A stretch of DNA of 64,000 nt from Galeruca laticollis (GCA_963921935.1 OY998179.1:63656222-63720221); one strand, 5' to 3'. Shown: positions 10,700 through 23,635, counted from the stretch's first letter. Notes: generated by a model from the letters alone, not told the origin. Numbers and translations: made by a program.

Positions 10700-11080
10700 T
10701 GGAAATTCTCATTCAGAAGTGTAAACTAAATGATATCCGATGACAAGTTTGACGTCAAAACACGTAGAAAATTCGTAGCGTTATTTTTGTCCCGTTACAA
10801 GTTGTATCACTAATACACTTGGACGGTGCATATGTTAGTTTTCTTGCTTTGCAAATGGTAATACAATTAACCAAGTCCAGATTTATCTTTCTCAAACGAT
10901 CATTTCTATTTCTATTCATCTATTTGAGGGTAATTCATACATTTAGATGCCCACTCGGCGGGTCGCAAAAAGCGAGGCCATGGTTCTCATGTTGGACAGG
11001 CCTGTATTACATGATGCCAACAAAAACAGTTCTGTAAACTAATACGTAACTAACTAAATAATAGGCAACACTCATGACAG
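10700..11080. other. No recognisable feature
   Basis: Intron sequence between the piggyBac end and the tandem repeat. The open frame at 10819-11037 has no family signal. Confidence 0.5.
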
Positions 11081-11082
11081 AT

Positions 11083-11760
11083 GTAGCCACTTTTTATACT
11101 CCTAAATTGATCTGCATATTGTTTTTATCTATTGTATTTTATAAATACTTTCTGTTTATCCCATGTTGACTTGGCATGCAGTCACATTACTATCTGGAAT
11201 TATCTTACCATTTCTGTATTCCATTGAAAATTATTAATCATTTTTGGTAGGAGGAATCAATTCGAACACATTTTAGTTCAAATGTTTCAATTTGTGTTCA
11301 GAGACTATTTGTAAATTCTAGTAGTGGACGTAGTCTGATGATGTCGTTTTACTTTTTCAAAAAGTACATATAGCCACTTTTTATACTTCTTAATACAATT
11401 GCATATTGTTTAATGTATTATATTTTATGAGTAGTTTCTGTTTTTCTCATGTTGACTGGATATGGAGAGTCACACCTCTATTTAACATTCCCTTACCATT
11501 TATTTCATTTTTTCTATTGATAAAGGATTCTTCATTTTGGTAGGAATTACATTTTAGTTCAAATGTTTCATTTCAAGTTCAGAGACAAACTATATGTGAA
11601 ATTCTAGTAGTAGACATAGTCTGGCGATGTCTGATTGCTCTTCCAAAAGTAGATGTAGCCACTTTTGATACTTCTACATACATCAGCATATTGTTTTTAT
11701 GTATCGTGTTCATAATTTCTGTGAATTTTGATACCTCCTATCTAAAAACCTATTACTTTC
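11083..11760. repeat. Tandem repeat, about 286-bp period, 2.3 copies
   Basis: Diverged direct copies start with TAGCCACTTTT at 11084, 11371 and 11656 (spacing 287 and 285). Shared inner landmarks are GCATATTGTTT, CATGTTGACT, TTACCATTT, TTTTGGTAGGA, TTTTAGTTCAAATGTTTCA and AATTCTAGTAGT(A/G)GAC. The third copy is partial. It looks like a short satellite-type array or internal repeats of an unrecognised element. Confidence 0.85.
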
Positions 11761-14700
11761 TCTATCTTTTTTCAACTAAAATGTTAAAACTAACTGTGGA
11801 ATACCCTAAAACAGACTTTTAACTTGAATTGAATGTAGCATGCAATATTGCACCAACTATTTATTCATGCGGATAATTAACAGTAATATAACAAGTGCAT
11901 GATAAAGAGCTAGAAATTACTTCTTCATAAATTATTCGTGGAAGCGCTATTATCAATTTGACTAAATCAATATTGGCATTATTAATTTGGCTAGTAACCG
12001 AAAGTTTCAAAATGAAAAGACATGTCTTAAAATATTCAAGCCAATTGTAGTTGAATCAAATCAAAATAAATCGAACAAAAAATGTCTAATGCCGTTGAAA
12101 ATCACAATTTTTTGAGATTTTACCGTTGGCTCGTTTTTGTCTGCTTAAAGTTCATTAGACACAATAACAATACACTTGAACAAACGATTATAACAGTCAG
12201 TATGCAATAATACTCGTAGCAACTAATAACATTTGACAGATATGGGGGAATGACTATCAGTATCGCTTTCATACAGAACTGTACTCATTTATAAATCAGG
12301 AGAAGGATAATTTATAAATATTAAACCAAAGTTGACATTTATAAAAAAGAAAACCAAAATTTAATCAAAAGTAATCTGATACCCAAGGAAGATCCAAATG
12401 AGATGGGTGAGGGCTTTTAACAATATATTATTCCCCTAAATTGCAGAATGAAATAGTCAAAATATAAATTTATAAATCTCACGGTCTGTGCGCAGCCATG
12501 GAATCGGACCCATGGATGCTCACCATCCGTGAAGGGCCGTAATAATGCATGTGTGTTCACGACTTGTATTATATCAAGAAGTATCAAACTGTAATACGTT
12601 TGATATATGGAGTGTCCAAGTGAAAAAAAGGTCAATTTTAAATTAACAAACTGATGTCATTAGTGAAGAATTGGTAAATCAAATCAACTAGATAAAAAGG
12701 AGTTCATAAAATTACAATTTTCGGAATAATACAATGTAACTTTCTCCTTGAGGTGACAATTACATTTCTAAACCTAATTATTAATTGAAATGAAGTGTGC
12801 GATTTAAACATTTTCTTTGTTAAGATACATTACAATGCGCATTTCCTCTGTATACCTGAAATATTTTGTTGATAATATCCTAGTTCCATCATCTATATCA
12901 ATTTATAATTGTGATTTTTTTATGACAACTTTATGTTTGCAATGTCATTATTTTCTTTTCGTTTCTCAAAGCATCTAGTGGACGATTTTTTCTCTGACAT
13001 GGTTTCCTCTATATCTTCATTTATGTATTGCTTTTACCTCTACGTCTATAAATTTGTAGGCCATCCTTAGGTGTCCCTGATTGAAGTTTTTCCTTCAACG
13101 TACCTTCGCAATTACCACAAGGCCAATTTAATTCTGAAAATATTCGTTTAGTTGTGGTAATAACAATTACAACCAATTTTATTTAAGAAACAATAACTGA
13201 ATTTTTTTAGAAATACTTACAATAGCTCAAGATATAATATTTACCTGGAAATATTTGTTGTTTATTAATCTACATACCTTATTCTCCGTTACATGAAACG
13301 ATCAAATGTCTGAAAACATTGTTAACCTTATTAGATCCTACGAAATATCTAGTTTAATCTGAGTATCATAAGTGGTTTATTTCGCAAAACTGCTTCCTTG
13401 ATTAATTTTATACCATAATAAGTATCACACAATCTTTTAATAAACCAAACACTTTCGTTCTCGTTTCTTGTTAATATTTGGATAAAACGCTTCATTAATA
13501 TTTGTCTCACTAATAACGTCTGGAGTGTTAATTTGGTAGCACCGTTTGTATTCTGGGACAGTATATCACTATTTTCTTGCAATTGCGTGACGCTGGCATC
13601 CTCTTAAAACACATGAAAGTCGTAAATTAATCAAATTACGTACCTGTAGATGTATTCATCATATTTTTATCTAATATTTTTTGTTATTGCCAATTAGGTA
13701 ACTAATTAACGATGCACAATTTATTAATTGGCTGATTTCACTGATTATCTCTTTTGAAACTTAGTATTAAATTTAATTACCATTATAGTTTAACTAAATA
13801 ACAACACAGTTATTTATATATTGCGGCTTCCTCATATAATTTTTTTTATTGATAATGTCAGACATTCCCTAAGCATTTCATATAAAAATAATTTCAAAAT
13901 AAAATCAAAGTAATAAGAATAAACGGTAATAACAATCTTTCAATAAACGTTGTGTAATTTTTCCTCGATATAATGAGAATTATATTTCATTCTCTTTATA
14001 TAAAATTTGGACATTCAATTGAATATTCTCATAAACAGCTACTGGAAATTCCTTAACTTAAATGTAATTTATAATACCACCATCATAAATTTATTAAAGG
14101 TCGGAAGTACCATCCCAAATTACTCCTAAATACCTCAATAAACAAGTTCACAACTATTATAATTACAGTCTATGAACTTTGATAATTCGCAAGACATCTC
14201 TGCAAAGACGGTTAAGATGAAGGAAGTCCACGTTGAGTTACATTTGTAACCAACTAACCATCTTCCGGCCAGAAATCATTCATTTAATGTGTTGCTAGAA
14301 CGGGATATACGTATTGTGGTCAGCTTGAGTAAATTGTCTTTGTATATAATTTACTTGGCTTCCGGAGAATTACAAAGTAGATCTATTGTTACTGCGCAAA
14401 AAGTTTATTTGAATACCAAAGCCTTACTACATATACATATTTGATATCAAAAACAATTTCTTCATATTGGAAGATATCATCAGAATAATCAAAATCTGAA
14501 ATTCGGGATCCTTCATTTCGAATATTATGTTTAAGGCGGTGGTCAAACTCTTTGATATTTGACAGTATTATTATTACAAAGTTTTCAAAATTTGGAGCCT
14601 AAATAGTTTGAACATAATTATATTTTACATTGATTTCATCAAATTCTTTGGATGCCGTGTTGATTCATTTTCAATAAAAATATCAGATCTGTCGACGTTG

Positions 14701-15735
14701 CTGTTAAGATTACAAGGGGTTAACTTCAAACTTAATATTTCTTTATTAAGCCTAGTTTTATGCTCATTGTTCTCCCAGAATACTCCCATATATTTTTATG
14801 ACCTAAATTTGTTACTGAAGTAGTCTTGTAGTAGTAGTTGTAGTACCATTTGAATGAAATTTTATCAACAATTACTGATACTTCAAGTGCCGTCAACTTA
14901 TACCCGATTCGTGTTTTGTTATATTTCCATTTATCAGTTTCACCCGTCAATACAAGTCATGTCATAATAATTTCAATACGTATCTTCAACTATATCGTCG
15001 GCATTGTGGCAAATGGACGTATTTGCCCAATCCTTATTTTGAGATTCTGAAGGTCCGAAAAATAAACTAAACCGAATTTCTGGGCTTTTTCTGGAGTTTC
15101 TGATGGGTTTAAAGTCATATGTGTTCACAGATTTGTGGATATTTGTGCTATGAAATTTATATTAAAGCTAACTTAAAAAACCAATTTTACAGATACGTTA
15201 ATCTGCCAAAATGACGACGATACGCTTTCACCTGAAGATTTGTCAGTTGCAGCGGCAAACAAACAATATTTGACTGTTGAGCAATCAATTGACGACTCAA
15301 TCTTTTTCTATCGCTATTTATCGTTTAATTCGTGGAATAGTATTTTTTGCTGTACAGAGGTCTGCCTTGAAACTGCAGCCTGATCAGTTGCTAATCTTTT
15401 CTTCGTTCTATATTGCCTTCCTAGTTCTCCATTTTCTTTCTCGTGCGTGATTCCGTTAACATGTTCTTAGCAATGTCTCAACAATTTGGCCATGAACTTA
15501 GAGTACAGATGATATGTATAATTTTGATTCGAAATTCCAATAAAATTGACAGAAAATTGAAATCAATTGGTATTGGGTTATTTGAAAAGTCTACGATGGT
15601 CAACAGTCAATTGTTCATTACAAACATATATTACATTTATTATATTGTATTTCGCAAAATATAATTTTTAATTAGGTTTGTTTGACTTAGCCGCAGTCTT
15701 CATGCAATATTCTAATTAATTAAGCTTGGGGTTAT
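11761..15735. other. Long intron stretch, mostly unassigned
   Basis: AT-rich sequence without a clear element apart from the possible coding remnant at 13000-13610. Short open frames at 12417, 14608-15050 and 15443 show no domain or codon-level signature and are left unassigned. Confidence 0.5.
13000..13610 (-). pseudogene. Unrecognised coding-like remnant
   Basis: On the minus strand, 13582-13349 is open for 77 codons and its frame extends upstream through EDASVTQLQENSDILSQNT. Further along, 13130-13040 reads WPCGNCEGTLKEKLQSGTP, then YRRRGKSN and a stop. The composition and a CxxC pair look protein-derived, but I do not recognise a family. It could be a decayed transposon ORF or a processed fragment. 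No splice signals could be matched. Confidence 0.25.
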
Positions 15736-15739
15736 GTAC

Positions 15740-16190
15740 TAGGAGTATGGCAAAATGCGACAGTAGTCTATCGGCCTAGGATCGGCAAGATTTCAGACCA
15801 AACGACCAAGTCATATAGCATATCCTTATTCCCGCATAAATCACTAGAAAAAATTGTGGATGGACATATTAGGGACCACAGACTGAAAATCTATTCCATG
15901 AGTGCTCGTCAATACGCCTATCAACCAGAAAAGTCTAAAGATTTCGCACTGGATGATCTTAACAGACTCCTAACAAAGTCAACTGATGACAAAGAGGTGG
16001 CACTAGGCACGTTCTTGGATATAAAGGAGGCGTTAAACAACGTTCCTACAACGTCACTAACAACAACATCACTGTTGCGTAGGAATATTTCACAAATCAA
16101 ATGCAACTGGATAGAGGCCAGCCTAAGAAATAGGGTCATCAGATCCACTGTGGGCGATGACACAGTAAAAGCAAACGTGAGATGATGCAC
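15740..16190 (+). pseudogene. R1-type non-LTR RT fragment (first of two abutting pieces)
   Basis: The open segment 15856-16185 and the codons before it read like the fingers-to-palm region of an ORF2: KSLEKIVDGHIRDHRLK, then QYAYQPEKS, then TFLDIKEALNNVPTTSL, the mutated FLDI.GAFD motif. It ends abruptly at about 16190, where a second, more N-terminal ORF2 segment begins. It is therefore a separate or rearranged copy. Confidence 0.7.
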
Positions 16191-16194
16191 GCCT

Positions 16195-17853
16195 ATAAAA
16201 TGTCTTGCCCACTCAGGCGGGTCGATCTTGATGGAGTCTCCACTCCGTGGTGGTGCCATGACCAGTTCAGGGGGACGGCGAGGAAATCTTTTAATAAGGC
16301 TAAAAGAACCAGACTTGAAGAGGCTTGGAACTTATACAAGTCTCACCTCCAGGAGTATAAAAAAGTTATTAGACAAAAACAAAGAGAAGCATGGAGAATC
16401 TATTGCGAGGAAATCGACGATTTCCCCCAAGCAGCTAGACTCCAAAAAGCCCTCTCAAAAGATCCCCACCGTCATATCGGTATACTAACCAAAGAGGATA
16501 GCACAAAAACTGCCAACCTAAAGGAAAGCCTTCAATTATTGATGTCAACTCACTTCCCTGACTCCAGAACCACAAATACGGCAGCCTGGCAGGATGATGA
16601 GAATCACTACCCGACGGACGACGACTGGCGTATATCACGAGAGATCGTCGACGCGGATAGATTGAGGTGGGCCATCTCAGGCTTCTCCCCCTTTTTATCC
16701 TCGGAAACGGACGGAATTTATCGAGCCCTACTTTAGTGGGGCCTGGATGACCTAATGGCGCACCTGGTAGGAATCCTCAGATCCTCACTGGAACTGAGGT
16801 ATATTCCAAAAGGTTGGTCAGATGTCAAAGTCGTGTTCATACCAAAACCAGGAAGAATGGACCATTCCATTCCAAAAACATATCGACCCATTAGCCTCAC
16901 ATCGTTTTCAATGAAGACTCTAGAGAGGCTGTGCGAACGTTACATAAGAGAAGCGGTGGTAACACGAAATCCACTGCATCCAAATCAACATGCATAAACT
17001 CCAGGAAAATACACCTATTCGGCTCTTCATCTCGTAGCGGGCCGCATCGAGAGATCGTTGGAAAATAAGGAGCCCACCCTGGGTGTATTCATAGACATAA
17101 AAGGAGCATTTGATAGAACCACTTTTCCTAAAATAACAAATGCACTTACCAACAAGAATAACCCCCAAACCATAAATCGCTGGATATATAACACGCTCTC
17201 AAAAAGAGCAATAAAAATCAGTGTGGATGATGTAACCATCAGAGGCTTGGTTGTAAAAGGTTGTTCACAGGGAGGGGTGCTCTCGCCACTACTGTGGAAC
17301 ATGGTCTTGGACTCCTTGGTCAGCATCATCAACGATAGCAACTTCTATACAATAGCATATGCAGATGACCTAGTGATTCTGCTAACAGGAAGATTCGAGG
17401 AGACACTCTGCGCTTGAATGCAAGAGGCCCTCAATATCATAGAATTATGGTGCAGATACCATTCGCTGTCAATAAATCCGAAAAAAACGGAGATGGTTGT
17501 TTTCACGAGAAAAAGGAAGCGGGGTCACCTTTGACAGTAAGTTAACGTGGAACTCTCACTTAGAAAAATGAGTTAAAAAAGCATATATTTCTCTTGAGCA
17601 GTGTCGTAGAACCATCAGCCACACCTGGGGAATGTCACCTAGGGTTGCTGCCTGGATATACACTGCCATCATTAGACCTATTCTAGCGTACGGCGCGATT
17701 GCCTGTGGAGCAAACCAGCTGACAGTCGTCCGTAAACTGGATCAAATACAAAGAACCGCATGCCTCAACACAACAGGAGGCACGAGAACTACACCAACAA
17801 GAGATCTGGAGGTAATCCTCGGTCTCACTCCCCTTGACATATACATCAAGGAG
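16195..17853 (+). pseudogene. R1-type non-LTR retrotransposon ORF2, 5' part
   Basis: Pieces in order: PWWCHDQFRGTARKSFNKA with the IRQKQREAW linker before RT (16240-16420); FIPKPGRMDHSIPKTYRPIS (about 16830-16890); GVFIDIKGAFDRTTF (17080-17120); GCSQGGVLSPLLW (17262-17300); YADDLVILL (17357-17385), the catalytic Asp pair; then a thumb region WIYTAIIRPILAYG (17650-17695) and the frame to IYIKE at 17853. In-frame stops occur at 16735, 16995 and 17415, and there is a gap at about 17518 between KRKR and the GVTFDSKLTW region. The rest of the ORF resumes at 18118 after an insertion. Clade R1/LOA is inferred from the RNase H tail. Confidence 0.88.
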
Positions 17854-18107
17854 TTTAGTGTTTTAAATGAAACTAACTGTCTCTAGCTAATTCCACAATA
17901 TGATGAAAATTGTTGAAAATTATAAAAAATTGACAATTGTTTCGATAAATCAGTTTGACGATGATATTGACTTATCGAAACAATTGTCAATATTTTAGGA
18001 TTCTCAACAATTTTCATTATATTGTGGAATTAGCTGGAAACCGTGAGTTTCATTTAGAACACTAATATGAGTAGATTTCACGAAGTAAGGGCCGAGACAG
18101 TTAATTT
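17854..18107. mobile_element. Palindromic Penelope-terminal insertion with 10-bp target duplication
   Basis: Two inverted copies, head to head, of the terminal block of the Penelope family at 6459/32190 meet near 17952. The left arm is inverted (GTTTTAAATGAAAC near 17860) and the right arm forward, ending AACACTAATATGAG followed by about 40 further bases (CACGAAGTAAGG..CGAGACAGTTAATTT). CATCAAGGAG stands on both sides (17844-17853 and 18108-18117). The host reading frame continues exactly from one copy of the duplication to the other. The right-arm hammerhead-like core is mutated (TTGACGA). Confidence 0.85.
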
Positions 18108-18117
18108 CATCAAGGAG

Positions 18118-19105
18118 TATGTTTTGATGACCATGACACGTCTACGCTCTACCGGTAAACAACCTGATGTAGGATCCGGTAAACTGCGACGTAACTTGTG
18201 GCATGAGGCCCTCAGGGATGCCCCACTGCTGCAGGCCAATACGTACTCGATTCCACCGCGATATGCCTTCGACAGGCCCTACAAGGTAATCTTCAAAAAC
18301 AACGCACAAGACCCATTGGAAGAAGGCGCAATCCGCATCTTCACAGATGGGTCTAAATCACATGTGGGCTCAGGATGTGGAATTTTCTCCAGGCCCCTGA
18401 ATCTAAACATAAAATGGGCTGCAATGCTGCTCAAACAAAGCTCCCTGCGATCTGCATCGCTGCAAAATAGATCACCAAAAGTAAAGCCAAAGGTAATAAT
18501 ATACACATCCTTACGGACAGTAGACAAACACTACTAGCCCTGAACAGACCACGTATTACATCAGGTCTAGTATTAGAATGTCACATGGCCTTAATAGAAG
18601 CCTGTAACAATAACACGGTCACTTTAGGCTGGATTAAGGCTATGAGAAATCGAAAGGGCACCGTATTGCAGACTCGCTAGCCAGGAAGGCAGCCTCCCAC
18701 AAAATCTTGGGACCTGGCACTTTCATTAGTCTATCGGCGTCAGCGACGGCCGACCTATTAAAGGAACACTCCCATAATAAGTTTAAGGGTAGATGAGACG
18801 ACCCATAAGGCTGCAGGCTTGCCAAGAAACTGCTACAATATCCGGACAGCGAAGTAGCTAAAAATACGTGACTATGAACAGGCGCAACCTACGAATAGCC
18901 ACGGGTATTCTTACTGGTCACTGTCACCTTCGAAAATACCTCCACATACTGTCTAACACCCCACTCTGTAGAGGACGTGAACAAGAAGACTGTTTAACAC
19001 ATTCTTTGCGAATGTCAGATACTCACTCATTTCAGATTTCATGTATTCGGCGAGTTGCAGTGATGGAGGACACCATCTCCGTTCAATCAAATCTACAAGT
19101 TTGAT
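18118..19105 (+). pseudogene. R1-type ORF2, RNase H and C-terminal end
   Basis: Continuation of the ORF2 interrupted at 17853. An RNase H domain begins IRIFTDGSKSHVGSGCGI (18331-18384), with the first catalytic Asp in FTDGS. IIYT(D)SRTV follows in shifted frames near 18500, then WIKAH-like and ADSLARKAA (18634-18693). The tail reads RNLRIATGILTGHCHLRKYL and CRG..QED..THS (18880-19020), the Cys/His end typical of R1/LOA elements. Frameshifts at about 18440, 18640 and 19000. No poly(A) tail or target duplication was seen at the 3' side. Confidence 0.85.
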
Positions 19106-21465
19106 TTATTCATCCCCCAATATTATCACTACAATTCATTTTTAAACCAATGAATACTATTAGCTGCAGTCAAAAACCAATTTCATACAATGTGACTTTC
19201 TCTAAAGGAAAAAGTTGAAAATTTCCTTTGAACTCTTAATTTGTTCACAAATTCCAACATTCTGCAAAGGAAAATATTTTTTGAATTACAATAAAATTGA
19301 TTTAACTCAGAGTCCAGATTTACTGCCATTATCGCTAAGTTGACAAATTTATAATATTAAAAATTATTATACTTAGTACCCAGTAGTTTTGCTTTTACAT
19401 CTGATTACGTTCAAAACTGATTTTTTAAACATGAGGTTTGTTCGTGCTATGTAAAATATATTTTACAGTCTTTTATCCACACCTGAATTCAGTCAAGTTT
19501 TGATTTAGATCTAGGAATGGTGCGATAATATTTACCTACTTATCTAATTGCAATAGTTTACCCATATTCAATTTTATAATCTGGGACTCAAAATTTAGTT
19601 TATTGATTATCAATTTTTTGTTATTTGGAATAATGCAGAGTATAAATATATTTTGTTCACGATGATATCGACCAATATTCCGACGGGCCACTGTGTCTGA
19701 CAGGGGCGATGTTATTGCTATTATATTGACTGGTCCATGGGGAACTTGAAGGGTACATTTGAAATAAATCGACTAGTGTTGTAGTAAAGTCACGTATTGT
19801 TATGCTAGCGATGAACATTTTCTGTTTCTGGTCCCTTTGATTCATATTCAATTTCGTTTAAAGAATAGTTTATTTGAATTGTAGCTAGTCGTAATGTACG
19901 TCATTGGTCATAATTTTCGAAGTTGATTTCTGACAACGTCCATCATTGTTTTATTTCACGAAGATATGATGGTTTATTCCAGGTATCACTACAAATATTT
20001 GATAGAATATTTCATAGAACCAGTTTGCAGTTCCTCAGAAATAAAATGTTTTATTAATGTCTAATGTGATTGTATCTACAAAATAAGTTTCGCCACAACT
20101 AGTCTATTAAATAGGGGTTGATAACATTATTGCAGTAATGAGGACAAAGGAAATACTTTTATTGAATTGGTGAATAAACAAATATTAATTAAGATATAAT
20201 GTATATATTAGATAGAATATTGATCAAGCAGATAACCAAGTAAATAAAGAAATATTACCATAAACTAAGAGTATCGATAAAGTTTTGCTCGGGTAATTAA
20301 TGTCAAGAGTAAACAATATAGGTCTAGGTTCAGTTGGCGTGTAATATCTATAGACCAAATCCTGTGTTGGTACTTCATAATCTGTAAATCAATTAATCAC
20401 CAAACAATAATGTCACGAAATGACTGATGGTTAATCACCATCGCAGAAACCATTGTAACAACATTACGGTCTACCGGCTATGATACAGGAGGGATTGTGT
20501 AAACCTTAGGTTTCCAGAAGTTTGGTCATCTCTATTCAATTAAAACTACAGTTGAGAACAGGGTTGTAGCCAGAGCAATGCATAAATAGATAGATGAGTA
20601 TTGAAAGTTATATTATTAATTTATTATGAACTATATGAATGTAAAACAGTAAGATATATTCGTAATTTGGCAAATCTTTGTATGCAACGCAAATCAAGAA
20701 AAAATCAGGGCTTGCAAATACTGTCCAAAATTGATTTCAAACGAAAGGGAATTGAAAATGACTGTCCATAAAGCAGTGATTAAAATGCCGACATGAGTAA
20801 AGACATGTTGCAAGATGCTGTAGATTGTGCAACCCAGGCAACCGATAAATATAACATTGAAAAGGATATCGCCGCATACAATAAGAAGGATTGTTAGAAT
20901 GTTGTGGAGTAGGAATTTCTTGCTCGTTAACGAAAAAATCCAAAATTCACTTTTTTATTGCGCTGCGTTACTTGGCAGGTTCACCAATATAGGCATAATT
21001 GCGTATAATATTTCATATTAACAAATAAAACACTTTATTTTAGAACACAATCACTTATTAATACCGTTGATAGTATCGTTGCTAACCACGCACTACTTTT
21101 GTTATCACCCTTCGATTTTAGAAACTAATTCGCTACAAGGAGGATATCTATCGGAAGTTTTAGAATCATAATTTTGGCGCTGGAAGAGAATGAGATAAAA
21201 GATATAAGATATGAAAAATTGAATAGATGAGGCATTTCCTTAATGAAGATCCATACTGAGCGATGAAATAAAACAATTTAATTTATTTAAAACTTCAATA
21301 TATTCGAACGAATGTTCAATTTAAACTTGTGACGAATTTCGCTAACACAATAGCTTTATCAAACAAGTGAAGATATAATGGATTTTTTTAATTTATATAG
21401 TGCATAAATATGGAGTTCTACGAATATTAACAAAGGCATTGAAAAAGTTCACCTGGAAATTCCTA
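19106..21465. other. Intron stretch without recognised elements
   Basis: AT-rich. The open frames at 19657 and 20737-21021 lack any family motif. Nothing further can be supported. Confidence 0.5.
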
Positions 21466-21469
21466 TTCC

Positions 21470-21965
21470 CTACAATCATTAGTAAACTATCTTCTACTAG
21501 GTAAATAGGTTTAGTGAGGGAGAGTGGTTGGTATCTATTTGGTCGTTAAGAAGGTTACCTGAATATTTGCAATTATTTATCTCAACAGCTTCTAAAAGAT
21601 TCATTCTAGAGGATTTACTTTCCATATGCCAAATTTCAAAAATTGGGTCGAAAGTGTATTGGTTTTCTAATAAATGATTTCAATAGTGAGAATCAATTTT
21701 TTTGTTGTCATAGCTACATGTGTGTCCTGAAATTCTAGTTTTAAAATTTATAAAGTTCTGATTTGTTTAATTTTGAAGATTTAGATTTGTTATTTTAATG
21801 AGTTTGGATAAATGATAATCAGTTTTAAAGCAAATATTCGTGTCTAAACTTTCTAAAATTATTAAGAATGGTGTTCCAAAATATGTTAAGCATTTAAATT
21901 GATTATTTTTATTTATATTAGAAGGAAATACTTGTTCTAAACTCTGTTCAATATATTTATTCATG
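21470..21965 (-). pseudogene. Penelope-like C-terminal GIY-YIG fragment (third family)
   Basis: On the minus strand the open segment 21964-21767 (NKYIEQSLEQVFPSN..) is followed in shifting frames by INFKTRISGHTCSYDNKK, SHY.NHLLENQYTFDP and LLEAVEINNCK, ending LLNDQIDTNHSP..NLF near 21490. This is the Penelope endonuclease core with its conserved C-terminal LLNDQ.D.N.SP.LNLF end. The sequence differs from the copies at 6822 and 800, so it is another family. It abuts the (TA)n tract starting about 21995. Confidence 0.75.
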
Positions 21966-21994
21966 ATAGTATCAATTATATTTGGATCCTAATT

Positions 21995-22007
21995 ATTTAT
22001 ATATATA

Positions 22008-22074
<67 letters not shown>

Positions 22075-22075
22075 A

Positions 22076-22127
<52 letters not shown>
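21995..22127. repeat. Interrupted (TA)n microsatellite
   Basis: About 130 bases of TA dinucleotide with a few interruptions (TATTC near 22010, AAATATATT near 22074). It lies directly upstream, in minus-strand terms, of the Penelope-like fragment. Confidence 0.95.
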
Positions 22128-22130
<3 letters not shown>

Positions 22131-22289
22131 CTTTGTTATAATTATTAGTATTTAATGGGACTGTTAGAAGTCTGTGTACCATACTGCTAGTTTATGATTG
22201 AATGGGTGGACCGAACTATTATGAATTATAATGTCTGTATGTGATGGTTTATGAAATAAAGAAAAATAAGAAACATGAACTGAACACTG

Positions 22290-22890
22290 AACATCAGTGA
22301 CAAACCACATTGGAGAAGCAGAAAAAATAAAATATCTTGGTATCACAATTGATCGTTATTTGAGATGGGATCTAAAATGTGATGATATAGTAAAAGAAAT
22401 AAGAGGCCATCTTCCAAAATTTAAGTAGGTATTTAAAATAAATTCTTGAACCTAAAGAATTAAAAGACTTATATTTCTCACTGCTGGAATCATTCATTTT
22501 TTGTGGAATTGTGGGTTGGGGTGGAGTGAGGGACTGTTTCTTAAACAGAGTTCATATTATACAAAAATGGTTTTTAAGAATTATCTTCCAAACAAATATT
22601 TTATATCCATCGAATCAATTGTATTTAGATACCCAGGTAAAAGACGTACGTCAAATTTTCTTTAAAAAAAAATATTGTTGTGTATATTCCAATGTAAAAT
22701 AAGATTTATACATTATGAACATCGTTACAAAACTAGTAGATATGGAGGGATCGTTTTACCACGTAGTGAAAAACCTATTGGACAGAGAAACGTTAACTAT
22801 TTAGCACCAAAAATTTACGTGCTGTTGTCTGATGATGAAAGAGTTTACGGATTACGACAACAGACAGACAATTCTTTAGCAATATAATAA
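22290..22890 (+). pseudogene. CR1/Jockey-superfamily RT thumb and C-terminal fragment
   Basis: The reading starts EAEKIKYLGITIDRYLRWD (22310-22370), the conserved region after the catalytic RT box. It continues, after a frameshift, in VGWGGVRDCFLNRVHIIQK (22505-22565) and ends in RSEKPIGQRNVNYLAPKIY (22765-22820), the typical CR1-like C-terminus, with a stop at 22886. It is closely similar in layout to the minus-strand fragment at 37383-39170. Upstream RT motifs are absent, so the copy is 5'-truncated. Confidence 0.8.
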
Positions 22891-23635
22891 ATGAAACTCT
22901 ATCATAGTTAATAGTGTCTAAAAATTAATATGGTGTCCCTTAAAAATTTATTATAGAGCTTGACAATTTACTGGATTTAACTTATTATCAGATTTCACAA
23001 ATTACTGGATTTGACAATTTACTCGACTTGACAGTTCACTGGAATTGACAAGAAACTGATTCGTTCATGTTTTACGGTCACAAGTAGTAATAAAAGCTAC
23101 TTTTAGGACCTAAACTGTTTATTCAATTTAGCGTAACTATCTAGTTCAGCTGGGCAATACACCACTTTATAAGGTTTGCAAATTTCTGAATCATTGAAAG
23201 AGGAAAGTCCATTACAGATGGACCGTGAGAATGGGTACCATTGAGTTGAGTTTCGAGAAACATTCACACCCAAATACTTACATTCATTGTTTTGTTATTC
23301 ATTCAATGTTGTGATGAATTTTTCTCTGTTAGTTTGACGTCCATGCTGCACCACATATTTCCGGATGAACCTGTGCAAACGAGTCTCAAAACATCTCGTA
23401 TAACGAATAAAATGATCTCTTATTTGAATTGGGCATTTTTGGATATGCATCCGATATTGAGTAATAAAATAACAGTCCTATGAGACTCGAAGAATGACAT
23501 CTATTTACCATAGTCATACTCTCTTAAACGTAGTGTTGAAATTGTTATCTCAGGAATGAGTTCCATTGCTTGATATCAATTGTTGAGTGGCCTGCTCACC
23601 AGTTCATTCTTTTGGAAGCGAAATTAGCTGATTTC

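Noticed and set aside
12480..12560. GC-richer patch considered as a tRNA gene
   Set aside because: No cloverleaf, no A and B box arrangement and no CCA-compatible acceptor stem could be drawn.
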